The notes below the pieces were generated by a model. The model had not been told where the DNA came from, searched no databases, and saw nothing but the letters and a program-made list of their open reading frames with translations. DNA of 64,000 nt from Alligator mississippiensis (lineage: Eukaryota; Chordata; Crocodylia; Alligatoridae). The position numbers were made by a program, and so were the translations under genes. The stretch covers positions 48,722,501-48,786,500 of the forward strand of contig NC_081825.1 in assembly GCF_030867095.1 (NCBI RefSeq). Direction: 5' to 3'. Within the stretch, counting starts at the first letter, position 1; every line of letters starts with the position of its first letter. Below, in pieces: positions 47,290-59,048 of this stretch.

Positions 47290-48574
47290 AATGGACTGGC
47301 CAACGCCAACATCCTGAGGGATAGCCAGCACAGGTTTGTTGCGGGTAGGTCTTTTCCACATTTCCTTCTACGACCAGGTGACCTATCACCTGGACAAGGG
47401 AAAAGAGATTGATGTCATATATCTTGACTTAAAAAAAGACTTTGATCTGGTATCACCTCTTGGCAAAACTGGCCAATTGTGGCCTTGGGTCCACCACGAT
47501 CCACTGGCTGGGAAATTGGCTCCGTGGTCAGACCTAGAGGGTAGTAATTGATGGAAGTCAATCATCATGGTGCCCTGTGACCAGTGGGGTCCCCCAAGGC
47601 TCTGTCCTTGGACCCATATTGTTCAACGTCTTCATTAATGATGTGGACATTGGTGTCAGAAGCGGACTGGCCAAGTACACCAATGACACCAAACTTTGGG
47701 GCAAAGCATCCACACCTGAAGACAGGAGGGCAATCCAGGCTGACCTGGACACGCTCAGCAAATGGGAGGATGAGAACCTGATGGTGTTTAACACTGAAAA
47801 ATGCAAGGTTCTCCACCTTGGGAGGAAAAACCTGCAGCATGCTTATAGGCTCGGCAGTGCTACACTGGCTAGCACTACGGAAGAAAGAGACTTGAGGGTC
47901 ATCATTGACCACAAGATGAACACGAGCCTTCAATGTGATGCTGTGGCTAGTAAAGCGACCAAAATGCTAGCTTGCATCCATAGATGCTTCTCAAGCAAAT
48001 CCCAGGACGTCATTCTCCCCTTGTACTCGGCTTTGGTGAGGCTGCAGCTGGAGTACTGCGTCCAGTTTTGGGCTCCACAATTCAAAAAGGATGTGGAGAA
48101 GCTTGAGAGAGTCCAGAGAAGAGCGACACGCATGATCAGAAGTCAGGAAAACAGACCTTACGACGACAGGCTGAGAGCCATGGGGCTCTTTAGCGTGGAA
48201 AAACACAGGCTCAGGGGTGATCTGATGGCCACCTATAAGTTTATCAGGGGTGACCACCAGTATCTTAGGGAATGTTTGTTCACCAGAGCGCTCCAAGGGA
48301 TGACGAGGTCGAATGGTCATAAACTACTACAAGACTGATTCAGGCTGGACATAAAGAAGAATTTCTTTACTGTCTGAGCCCCCAAGGTCTGGAACAGCCT
48401 GCCATCAGAGGTGGTTCAAGCACCTACATTGAACACCTTCAAGAGTAAATTGGATGCTTATCTTGCTGGGATCCTATGACCTCAGCTGACTTCCTGCCCT
48501 TCGGGTGGGGGACTGGACTCGATGATCTTCTGAGGTCCCTTCCAACCCTAATGTCTATGAAATCTATGAAATAC
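47290..48574 (+). mobile_element. CR1 LINE, 5'-truncated, same subfamily as 39.1 kb
   Basis: It starts with ORF2 sequence encoding an ANILRDSQHRFVAG-like stretch (about 47300). It passes through the RT core and ends at the CR1 tail CCCTTCCAACCCTAATGTCT with ATGAAATCTATGAAATA. It reaches slightly further 5' than the copy at 39-40 kb. The two copies are in opposite orientation and about 7 kb apart. Confidence 0.9.
47360..48338 (+). pseudogene. CR1 reverse transcriptase with damaged active site
   Basis: The upstream frame (about 47336-47551) has VTYHLDKGKEIDVIYLDLKK and DFDLVS: block A with Asp for Ala before the conserved FD. A frame change near 47450-47550 leads to the 253-codon frame 47577-48338: TSGVPQGSVLGPILFN, then KYTNDTKLWG at residues 33-42, where the family has F-A-D-D. 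The first catalytic Asp is therefore Asn. Thumb words ([40 protein letters not shown]) follow, and the frame stops after KLLQD, before the FFTV end. This copy is dead, and more decayed than the one at 39.3-40.3 kb. Confidence 0.85.
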
Positions 48575-51500
48575 CAAGGATTGCACTAGCAAATAGAATT
48601 CTTAAAAAAAAGTCTCTCTAAATCAGCGTTGAATAAAATTTAGAGTTAAACTTGTATTACTGCTGTTCATGTTCTCTTCCTGTTCTGGGGTGAAATCAGA
48701 CTTTTAGTCTATAGTCTAATAAGCAAACACCTTTTGAAAACATGGCATAAAGAAGAAAATATATCAAAATGTCAACCAGTTTTTGTTGTCCTGGACCACT
48801 GAGGAGGCACTCTTCATGGTGGAAGATGGACGGCTAATCCTACATGTGTAACCCCATGAAGAGCATTGAGGAAAAGTGGGGTTCAATCCCTGGCAATAAT
48901 GGCAATTAGTTATTAACCAGTGTTTCATGCTTGACCCACGGTGGAGCCACACACTTTTGCACTTTCACCTTTTGTTTTTAACATGTTTATAATAAAGCTT
49001 TTAAAATAACAACAAAAGATCTCACAGGAAAAAATCAGATGGTATTCTTAAAATAATTACAAATAGGTTAGCCAGTACTCTTTCTTCACCTTCTACTGGT
49101 TAGTCTTTCCTCCAGGGCTTTAATTCCTCTTCTCTTTCACTTTCAAAAAATAGTCTTTTACAAACCCTTAGCTAGTTGTTCAATCATAACATTAATTTTA
49201 GTCATTTTGCTACTTATCTTGTTTCTTAATCCTGTGAGAGAGGAAGAGACTGGGGACTACTGAATTACATAAAATATTTGTATTAAAATAGGTTTTAAAA
49301 ATTCTGAATATATCCCCAAAGCAATAAATTGTACTAGCTGGGGGGAGGGGGGGGTCCAAACATGAGGTTTTATTTCAGGTGCATTTATAAAGAAAAAGAC
49401 TCTGTCAGAATAGTACCCTGTGGTTACAGAGAAATAATCAAATTAAAGCAATTAACAGAAGGCTGGGATTTAGAATAAGACAGTTGAAATGCAGGAATGT
49501 TTATGTGCCTACAATTATACCACAGTAAAACAAGCTATTTGGCCCAGTTTTATTCTGTGCTAAGATGCCCTGCTTTAGTTTTCACTAACCCTGGAGTTAC
49601 TGTGGGCATTGAAACAGTTGCCATGCATCACATATTATACTGTAAATCTTTGCCCCCTATTAACTCATTTTAATTTGATCATTTTTTCCATACTCATTAA
49701 ACAACAATTACACTCTTCCTGTTTGGCTTTTGTAGCAACATTATTTCCATCCTTCTTTATGGATGTAAATTCATTTTGCATATTAAAATGGTAGTAATAG
49801 TTAATATGTGAGAGTCTGGAAGTTTTCAGTCACTTAAGGTCCATCTACAGATATTGGGTGTACCAGAAGAATAAGTAAAATCTTTTACACTGAAAGAAAT
49901 TTTTTAAGTGTAATCATAAGCAGTGTAGTCAATAATCTCAGTGCAGGTTAATTTATCCTTCATCTCAGCTTTTCATATCCTTAGTGGTATGAAGGAGTCA
50001 ACAGAAAAATATGGAAAAAAATCATCAGCGTGTTAGAATTCCCAAATGTCTTTTCAATAGTTCCCTTTGCTTCTTTGCACACCAAGGCAATCCTTCTACA
50101 GAAACAGGCAGGATCAAAAGGGGATTCTGGAAATGGGTATTTCTTCACCAGCCCACTGGTAAATAGAAATGCATTATTAAGCCCCTAAACTAGCTTAATT
50201 CCAGCCTGTAGTGAGATCACAATGGTGAGAAAATTAATCGGTCTTTAAAAATAGTTCAGATAGCAAGGATCATATACCTCTGTCATCTAAAATATCTTTA
50301 CCGCAGCCATATGGTTATTGCATGGTGTCATTGTAAATCAAGTGGAAGTCTATGGGAGTTTGGTGCAAGATTACCTTTGAAGTATCTCCCATAGTTGTTA
50401 TCAGACCAAACCTTACAAAACAAGGTAAAACAAATTTCAGTTACTATTTGGCAGAATAAAGCCTGAGTAAGAACTAAACAAGGAATTGCCCTGCTTTTAT
50501 TAATGGAATTGGGCAAAGGCTTTGTTATCCTCTAGTGACTGTTCAACTATACTCCTTATGAAATAAACTAACAAACTTAGACAGCTTTGCACACGCTTTA
50601 TGGTATCATACTTCCCCGAGACATGCTGATAAAAATATACCCTTAAACAATGCAGACACAAGGCATATAGCACAGGAAACATCAAATGAATAGAAACTGC
50701 ATTCAATAAGCTGCATAGGAGGATTTTGTTCATGTTGTTGCAGAGCATGGCATAAAATAAAGATTTACAGCTCCTAGAGAAGCTGGCCCAACTTCTTTCT
50801 CAAAGCAACATGTTCATCAATAATATATTTGGCCCTTCTTTTGCTCTTGGGCTGTGATTTTCAGAAATATCTAATGAATTTAAGTGCCTCACATATCTAT
50901 AATGATGTTCATTTTGAGACATCTTTGATGAGTCTGGTAAGTATTGGCTCAGTGTGCCTTGAACACTCATAATCTATAAGTGCCTTCATAAATCTTGGCA
51001 TAATTTTTATATCAAACCCAAATCAAGGTGTAGGACAGCTGTTTATTCCATTACCTTAAGTACTGTATTCATTAAAATATGTAACTCTTGTCATACAAAT
51101 GGTATGACATTAGGGAATTCACATTTTAGGCTTTTTTTTGCCTTTGTTCCAAAATATCTGAACACTAACACCATACCATTGTCAGTGTTAGGGCACAGGG
51201 TAGTTCCCTTATTTAATGAAGTTTTTAGCCTTTTGTTTGTCTGCTGAGAACACTCTTCTCCTTCACAGGATTAAAAAATGCCAATTATAGCCATATTGCA
51301 ACATTTCTCGAGACACGAATTTAATTAAGCAAAATTCTTCCCTTTTACTCAGAAGCACTAATTAGCAACATTCAAATATATATAACTGGAAGAAATCATC
51401 CAGATCAGCAAACCCAGTCTCCTATGAAACCAGCAACCACACAATGAGGGGTGGTCCACATGAAAATCAACTTGAGCGGCTCTTTCCCACTAGGCTCATC

Positions 51501-51728
51501 ATCACATACCACTCAGTTAGGATATTTAGTTCCAAAAAGCACCTACTAGGGAAAAATATAGGAAACATGAAATAATATATTGGTGTCTCAGCCCTCAAGT
51601 TCAAATGAACCACTATAGTTTAATTGTTGGAAGATTTCTATCTGCTTATGTGCATCTTTTCACAATAATAATCTGCTATCACGACCAATTTTTTTTTTTT
51701 TTTTTTACATGTAAGCTGCCTTTATACA
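48575..51728. other. unique AT-rich DNA, no gene seen
   Basis: GGTTCAATCCC near 48880 matches a pol III B box, but no convincing A box or tRNA fold goes with it. There is an 18-base T run at 51689-51706. No coding gene was seen. Confidence 0.55.
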
Positions 51729-52259
51729 GTGCTTATTATGGCTTTGTGAAGCTTCAGTCTCTGATTTGATTCAGAGTAGATTTGGCCTGATTTGGTGGCT
51801 GAATCTCCAAATCCAAATTGAATCAGGAGACCCATTAATCTCTCCAAATCAAATAGGAAGCCTCTGATTTGATTCAGAGAGATTCTATGATTCAGCTATA
51901 GAAATAGCTTTATATGTTTTTTCTACATACCTCAAAGTACCAGGTGGCTCATGAACACCGAGATGGTGGGGTGGATGGAGCGTCCCACAGGAGTGCAGGG
52001 GGGTCCCCCAGCACACTTGGTGGCAGACCCAGAAGTGGACCAGAAGCACAAGCCACACCTGGTACCTCAAGATATCTAGAAAAAAACATATAAAGTGGTC
52101 TCTATGGTCAAATCATGGAATCAGAATTGAATCTTCAGATTTGGATTCAGTTGAATTTAATTGGGACAGTGATCTGAATCAGCAAATTGAATCACTGTCC
52201 CCTGAATCGGGCCAAATCCAAATCGAATACAGCCTGCTTCAAACGGCCCTAGTGCTTAT
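51729..52259. mobile_element. hAT-like non-autonomous transposon, perfect 8-bp TSD
   Basis: GTGCTTAT at 51729-51736 and 52252-52259 exactly flanks a 515-bp unit (51737-52251). It begins TATGGCTTTGTGAAGC, and the far end on the opposite strand is TAGGGCCGTTTGAAGC. The interior matches the element at 8910-9665: a TTTTTTCTACATACCTC segment, GGGGTGGATGGAGCGTCCC, AGACCCAGAAGTGGACC, and GATTCAG/GAATCA foldback arms. There is no transposase. It is the clean reference copy for this family in the window. Confidence 0.85.
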
Positions 52260-52356
52260 GATTGCATTACATGAATACCGCATAATATTAAAGAGTTATT
52301 GTTTACTTTTGGAAGATATAGCCTTTCACCCTTCCCTTAGTGCATTTTAAGTGATA

Positions 52357-52438
52357 AATTAACTAGGCATTCAAAGTCTCAAGCAACACATTCAGAGGAA
52401 TTAACTAGGCATTCAGAGTTCTCAAGCAACACATTTCA
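52357..52438. repeat. ~40-bp imperfect tandem duplication
   Basis: AATTAACTAGGCATTCA.AG followed by CTCAAGCAACACATT occurs at 52357 and again at 52399, with a few mismatches and one inserted base. Confidence 0.85.
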
Positions 52439-52739
52439 TTAGTTAATTCAGAGACTTATATTTTCTTGAAAAATGTTTCAGCAACTTTAATTAGCATTAC
52501 CCACATATTCAAAGTTTGGAGAATTGTCTTTGAAAAGGAGGTTACATCTCCAGATTATTCATTGTGCTATTTAACCACAGGTTTTTGCTTGATCCTGTGT
52601 ACCACTGACTTCTACAAAGCTATCCCCAACAAGTTCTCATTTCAGGGGTTTATATTGGGCCCTTTTTTGTTAATTCACGTTGTTACTAAATTCAGTATCT
52701 GCAAACCATTTTTAACATATTCACAGATTATAAGGTTAG

Positions 52740-53628
52740 TGTGGCAGTGAGATGTGAGCTGCCAAGGCAGCCAGCATCCCAGAAGTGTTGGGAGAACCCC
52801 AACCCCAAGGCTTACCAGCATATGCAATGGCTCCACAGACAAGGGAAACCCTGGCGCCACTGCTGCCGCACTTCATCAGCACGTGCTGGCTCCAGCTGGT
52901 GGGGCTTAGGCCAGGATAAATCATAAAGATGTGCCTGCCTCTTATGAGGGACACACCCAGAAGAGGAAGCCAGGTGGAAGGAAAGCCAGCTTCCAAATTG
53001 GTGTGCCCCAGCAGGGGCAGATGGGAGGAACTGGCTGCAGTTCCTACATGTGAAGACACATAGGAGTCTTTAAACTTACCTGGGAGGCAACGGTAGAGAA
53101 ATCCAGACCAGCTCCTAAACCAGCCAAGCAGTGAGGAGCACTCACCATCCTGTGGAAGAAAGGAAGACATCTAAACATGAGTTGTTTGAGGAGTGGAGAG
53201 AAGTTTCTCCCACAATACTCAAATAACTTGTAAATTGTGGACTCACTATTCATTGATTGTGAAGGGAAACCTCAGCCAGGGAAATAAGACTTTGAATAGG
53301 TGTGGCCAGATAGCCCATACGACTGAAGTTAACTGAGGCTTCTGGCTTATACAGAGTAGGCACCAAGTACTTGAGGATGTTGTTGACACATTTGCTGCCC
53401 TAATAACTTGATTGAGACTGACAACATTGGGTTGGCGCTAGGACAGAGTGCAAAGGGAGGCAGAGCCCCAACGAACACTGCTTGACCAAACAATTAATGG
53501 CACAGAAAAATAGGAAACCTCCCTCCTCTTTAATATGTAATATCAAGTGTGGTGAGAGAAAAGAGGGTTTGTACTATTAGCAGTTTGCATCTGGGGTCAA
53601 ACTGTCTGGTCCTAAGGGCGGGTGCACA
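52740..53628 (-). mobile_element. LTR-like retroelement, older copy (copy D)
   Basis: The unit starts TGTGGCAGTGAG on plus and ends near GGGCGGGTGCACA (53628). It is comparable to copy C, which ends GGCGGGTACA, and is of similar length (889 bp). On the minus strand it has a TATA-like GATTTATCC (52914-52922), a GCTGATGAAGTGCGG segment matching GCTGATGAACCGTGCC of copy B, and a splice donor CTG|GTAAGC (complement at 52810-52815). A GCAGAGCCCC block near 53465 matches the shared GGAGCCCC. The flanks do not show a duplication, so it is older or the edges are slightly off. Confidence 0.5.
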
Positions 53629-56600
53629 GAAGACCTTGCTTCAAGGCATAAGTATCAGACTAAAGCAACACACAGACATTTACAGTCAGCAAAGCTGCTT
53701 TTGCCAAGAAGTAGAAGTAAATAACCCCCTAGCTCTATCATCCTTATCTTTTTACAGAAAAACAAACATGTGTATAATGTTTCATTTAATAGTCTATTTA
53801 AACATATATTAAATACAGCTTGTAGATTTCCACTCAAAATTTTATGAAACCCTAGAACAGCAAGTTTGTTAATTGCATGGAATATTACTATCAAGGAAGC
53901 GAGAATTATTGAGAATAAATTGCATAACATTTTGTGTTTCTGCTCTGTTGGAATTCTCATGGGGTCCATTAGCAGATAGTTACGGAAAACAGGCATCTTG
54001 GAGAATGCACTGGAGAACATCATTTTCCATAATTATTCACTAACTAGCCTGCACAGGTTGGTCCTAAAGCAAAGGCATGAGACTTGCATTGCAATACATC
54101 ACTATAAATATTTTACTTGTTTTCAATTGTGTTTATGTCTTAGCATTGCCATTCTGTACTATACATTGCTTGGATTCTGAATTGCTAAGTACTATGTTCT
54201 TTTGGGCCTTTCATCATTTATCGTGAACAGTTTTTATCTGTTGTCTGAGAACTTACACAAGTGGAAATAATATGATTCATGGTTGCTTATAACAAAGCCT
54301 GTCTCTCATTCTCATGTTTTAATTATTAACCCAATTCTTAATAGTTAAAAGGAATAACAATTAACTCCCCAAACTAGCTACCAATTTATTTGTCTTAGGG
54401 TTTTATACTGCCATGTATCATAATATCCAAGTGCCTTCTACATAAGAATTAATAGTGATAGCAAAGTTCCTAGTAGATTCAAGCCTGAAATTTGGCAAAC
54501 TCATTAAATGTGTCAATAGTTTAAACCAAGTATTTTTGGGGTGGGATTTTCATATATACATAAGTGAAACTGCTGAAATCTTTCAACATTTCTTGACTTC
54601 AGTGAGAAATAAGTTAAATTAATGCTCAAATATCACCTTTAATGTGTTGTAATTACATTTTGCTTTAACCAGTAACTGTGTCCAAATGGTCCAGATGGCT
54701 GCATGAATCTAACCAGCTTTGGTTCAGCCCCCTACTGTATGGTAAAGAATCTCTGATCTCTGGTTATCATCAGATTGAAGACTAACATCCTGCACTCATT
54801 TTTCACCGAACTCACTCTATAACTATTTTAGTTATAATAGTGTCCATGTTAATAAGGATGATTAGCAGGGAACAAGGTTTTCCCTTATTAAAAAAATCCC
54901 CAATTTTCAGATATAAAAAAGTAACCCAAAATCCACATTTTTCCATGATTAAAATGAAATGCCACTTTTTGTAGCCCAAAAATGGCAATTTTTTTAATCA
55001 GAGAAACCAGGATTCCTGATGTTTAGACTGTTATTTGAGAAGGAAAACCACTCTGTAGTAGGTGGTATAATCCATCTACTCTTTCCCCCATTAAGGCACC
55101 AAAAGGGGGATCGCAGTGTGTGAATTCCTTTGATCTTCAATTCTTGCATAGGCATTCATCCACCTGCAAAATCCCAAATCTCTTTCATGTTTGGTTGATG
55201 GCCCTTTGGCCTTTTACTTGAACTAGGTACCAGTTCTAAATTGCAATGAATTAAATATTTCTATTAACTACTTAATATTAATTTGCTTAGTCCTATACCT
55301 ATTAGCCTAACCATGCCAAACTAATGCTATGAAAAAGATGGGAGCTGGGGGATAGGAGGTGGAGAGGGGCAGGGATCAGGATACTGACAGTTTCAGCCAC
55401 AATAGGAAAAAAAAATCCTTCCTGCCCCCAAAACAAGCAATTATCCAGAACCACAGAATCTTTAAACAGCAGCTTCACCACAACCAGATATAGGTAGATG
55501 AGGGCAGTCAAAGGCCAAGAAATATTTGCGGAAATGATCAAATTATTTAAAAAACAGGGCGGAGTACAGAGCTTTTCATCTCACACAAGGTGTCCAGAGA
55601 AGGGAAAAACCCTACTGTATGATTCTAGACTGCATTCTTCCCCATCCTACTGCAAGTACTTTCATACCCACAGGAGAAAGAGGGAGGGGGAAGAGTTAGG
55701 AATAATTTACAGCTGCATGAAACAAAGAGAAATATTTGCATAAGAAATAAAATCATTTAATGCTTTGTGCAAGTTATTCAAGGAATTGGTCTTCATAATT
55801 CTGTTCATACAAAAGATTAAAAGAATATGTGCCAAAATACCAAACCTGGTTTTTATGATTAAGGCTCAACACTTTAGCTCTCAGATGTTGTAAGCACAAT
55901 AGCTAAGACAGAAATAATGAGATATATTGTGTATCCTATGATTTTATTGTCAAACTTGCATCTGGTTACAACCATTTATTGAAAACTGAAGAAATTGCAA
56001 AATTATTTTTAAAGATGGGCATAGCAGAAATTAAATGACAGTTTGTATAACCCCCCTCATTTGTATAACTTCCCAGTAGGAACAGTTAGCCTGACATTAG
56101 TTACTCTTCAGGGCACAGTGAAACATCTGCTTTTCTTTTTTACGCATGAGAAAATGATTTTAGGTAGGACATCATAGTGTACTGAGGTTAATTTATTTTC
56201 TATTACATTTATGTTGTCTCTGAGTTTCCTAGATTGATATTAACTGGAGTAATTAGTGTGGAGGCGGGGGGTTATTCATTTATTAGCACATTATTAAAAG
56301 ACTATTAAATAAAGAAATTGACCATGTTGGAAGGATGAATCTTAGAGAAGTATGTGGTCTAAATGGCCCAAACCAAGTTAGGATGAATGAAGAAAGAGAG
56401 ATTCCTTCAACAACTTAGTTTCACTCCTTAGTCTCACAGATTATCCTCTGACACACACAGGGAACATTGAAAGGAGAAATGCTCCAATGGGAAAAAGGAA
56501 GGGAGGGGAAGAAAAAGGGTAAAGTAGAGAAGAAAGCAGAAGCTAATATAGGAAGGCAGAAGAAAAGAATATAAAGGAGAGGGGACTGGGAAAAAGAATT

Positions 56601-57011
56601 TTTTGCCACAGATGCCATCATTGCCTTTAAAAAGGAAGCTGAAAAGGAAGCTAAAAAGAAGAGTGTTACATTTAATACATGCCTTCATTTCCAGATATCT
56701 TTCAGTGTCCAAGATGACACATTTTGATGAATTAGACCTGTTCAATATATTTTAAGATACCTCTAAAAAAGGTGGGAGCCATAAACTTGTTTTGTCAGAG
56801 TCCCAGGATATTCAATAGCATAGGCTCACACTTAAGTTATCCAAAAGCTCAGATGAGTTGAAGCGGGACATAGGAAGGCAACTATTCTCTCAGCTACTGT
56901 GAATCACTACTGCAATTGTTATATTAGCCACTGATTGAGGAAGCAGGCAGCAGGAACTTCCTGGTGTGGCAAGAAGTTCCTACTGCCTCACCAAGACTGT
57001 CTCCAGGGCTA
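53629..57011. other. unique AT-rich DNA, no gene seen
   Basis: Bases 54870-55015 (CCCTTATTAAAAAAATCCCC, then AATCCACATTTTTCCATGAT) resemble the ATCCATGTTTTTCCACAATT block of the GC-rich transposons at 12.15 and 60.3 kb, so they may be a fragment of that family. No gene is visible. Confidence 0.5.
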
Positions 57012-57744
57012 GGGACAGACTGAGACTGAATTGATTCAATCTTTGCATTAGTTTAACCTTGCTAGGCTAAATCAGTTTTGCAACCAGACAGACATCCCAG
57101 AAATGGAGTCACATGCCTACAGTGGCTCAGGTTAGGTGCCAGGGGGCACTACAGCAGCCCTCCCTTCCTTCCACAGCATGGAGCTGAGGGGGTTGTGGCC
57201 AGGTTTTGGCAGGACACTGTGATTAGCCCAGCAGGGAATTGATTACAGTGTTTATCACCCCATTAAGAAAACAATAGAGGGATATTACCAGCTACTTGTT
57301 GATTCTGCCTGTTGATTCAGCAGGGACTGTAGCCAGCATGTAGACACCTCTTCAGCAAGGCAGAGGGGAGGAGGGATTCCTGACTAGCAGGGAGTGGTGA
57401 CGGGGAGGGAGGAGCAGCCCGCAGTCTCTGCCGTAGCTGTAGCCAGCGAGGTGAGGGGAGGGGCGATCCCTGCTGTGGAGCAGAGAGCCCCACCCAGCCC
57501 AGGGAGCATGCTGGGATACTGGGGGAGTCTGGTTTATTTTAATTCAGCAAGGGGTCTGTGATAAACATTGCATAGACCAATTTGAGCAAAATCAGTGAAG
57601 TCTGATACTACATTCAACCAGGTTTATCTCAAAACAGTTTCAGCCATTCTCAAACTCATTTATGTGCACTGAACATCTGTTCTGCTACAGGTTTCAATCA
57701 GTTTCTGATCACTTAAACTGGTTTATGTGTAATGTCTGTCCCTA
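57010..57744. mobile_element. GGGACAGAC-type MITE, copy B, TA-flanked
   Basis: A 731-bp unit (57012-57742) has perfect 9-bp terminal inverted repeats GGGACAGAC ... GTCTGTCCC and is flanked by TA on both sides (57010-57011, 57743-57744). The TA flank suits the Tc1/mariner group, but TA could be part of the inverted repeat, so the superfamily is open. Its interior matches the copy at 33344-34101. There is no coding capacity. Confidence 0.7.
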
Positions 57745-59048
57745 TACCATTCCTGGACACAATGGTTCTAGGAGGACTTGCTGTATGACACAGTTGGCTG
57801 TGACTGGAAAAATCTTTTTTTATACATTTTGTCTACCAAAAACCATGTTAGTATTTATTTGGAGGCAGGGGAGGGGGAATGCTGTATGCAAGAAAACATA
57901 ATAATTTGGATGTAAACAGGCTGCTTTCTGTAGTTTTCACTACATAGACTATCTTCCCTGTGTTGATTGTCCATTTGTCCTAAACATTTCCCAAACCCTG
58001 TCTCTTCTCACCTTGTTGTCATTCCACTAGTTCTTCTTTCTCTCATCTTCTTTCAACATATCTTGGAATCAACACACACTTTTCAGGGTCCCCTTTTCTT
58101 TTCTCTCAGCCTAGACAATTAAAAAGAATTAAAAGGATTTAAATATTAAAATAATAATTACACACTAATGCATTTTCAAACCTGTTCTTATGCCTTAGAT
58201 TTATTTTCCCTTTCCTTTATTATGTATTGAGAACATACACTCTTCAGGGAAGAAGCTGTCTCTTACTCCAGGTTTATACAGTGATACAGTGCTTGGTATC
58301 ACAGTGCCAGTGGTCTTTAGAGTAGTGACCATGTTTACCTACATAATTATAAAGTAATTAGCATAAAGGATTCCTAATCCTGATTAAGGTCTTTGTCACT
58401 ATCAAACTATAAATTACTGAGGAATCTTAGGGGAACATATGTGGAAGAAATTCTAATAATTCATTCTAGTGGGTGGGAGGTATAAGTGACAGGAATTCAA
58501 CTGAAAGCAGCTACTTCCTAAAATGGGCTAAATTTGTATTCATCTTTTACCTAAACTACTCCATCTCATAGAAACTATGATTCAGTATTCTCATTAGTAT
58601 TAATGGAAGTTATTCCCTTACATCAATTGGATACAATACCCAAATGTCTCAGTCTGAATTTCCAAGCCATGACTTGGAGAAAGAGTATCAAGAATGTGCT
58701 CCTTGATTAATTCATGAATGAAGATTGATTGCTAAAAAGAACTTGACATTAAACAAAGCAGTCCCCAAAGAATATGCCAAGGTATTTTCTCTACTCTAAT
58801 GGGAAAAAAAATTCTACAAAACTCAAAGAGCATGTTTATCAAGGTGAACATGTCATGAAGGAATTATCCTGACATGGCCCCCAAACAGTGTAGTTGGAAA
58901 AAACAGCCTACTAAGGCATTATAACAACTCATCCCCTGAGTAAAAGAGGATATCAAAAGAATAGTAAATAAAGTAAATAAACTATCACTGGAAGTTATAG
59001 GAACAATAATAAAAAAGACACATGGCTAGAGTAACAAAAGAAGTCAAA
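57745..59048. other. unique AT-rich DNA, no gene seen
   Basis: No supported feature was seen. Confidence 0.6.

Noticed and set aside
48860..48900. GGTTCAATCCC, a match to the pol III B box.
   Set aside because: No A box at proper spacing and no cloverleaf could be drawn, so I do not call a tRNA gene.
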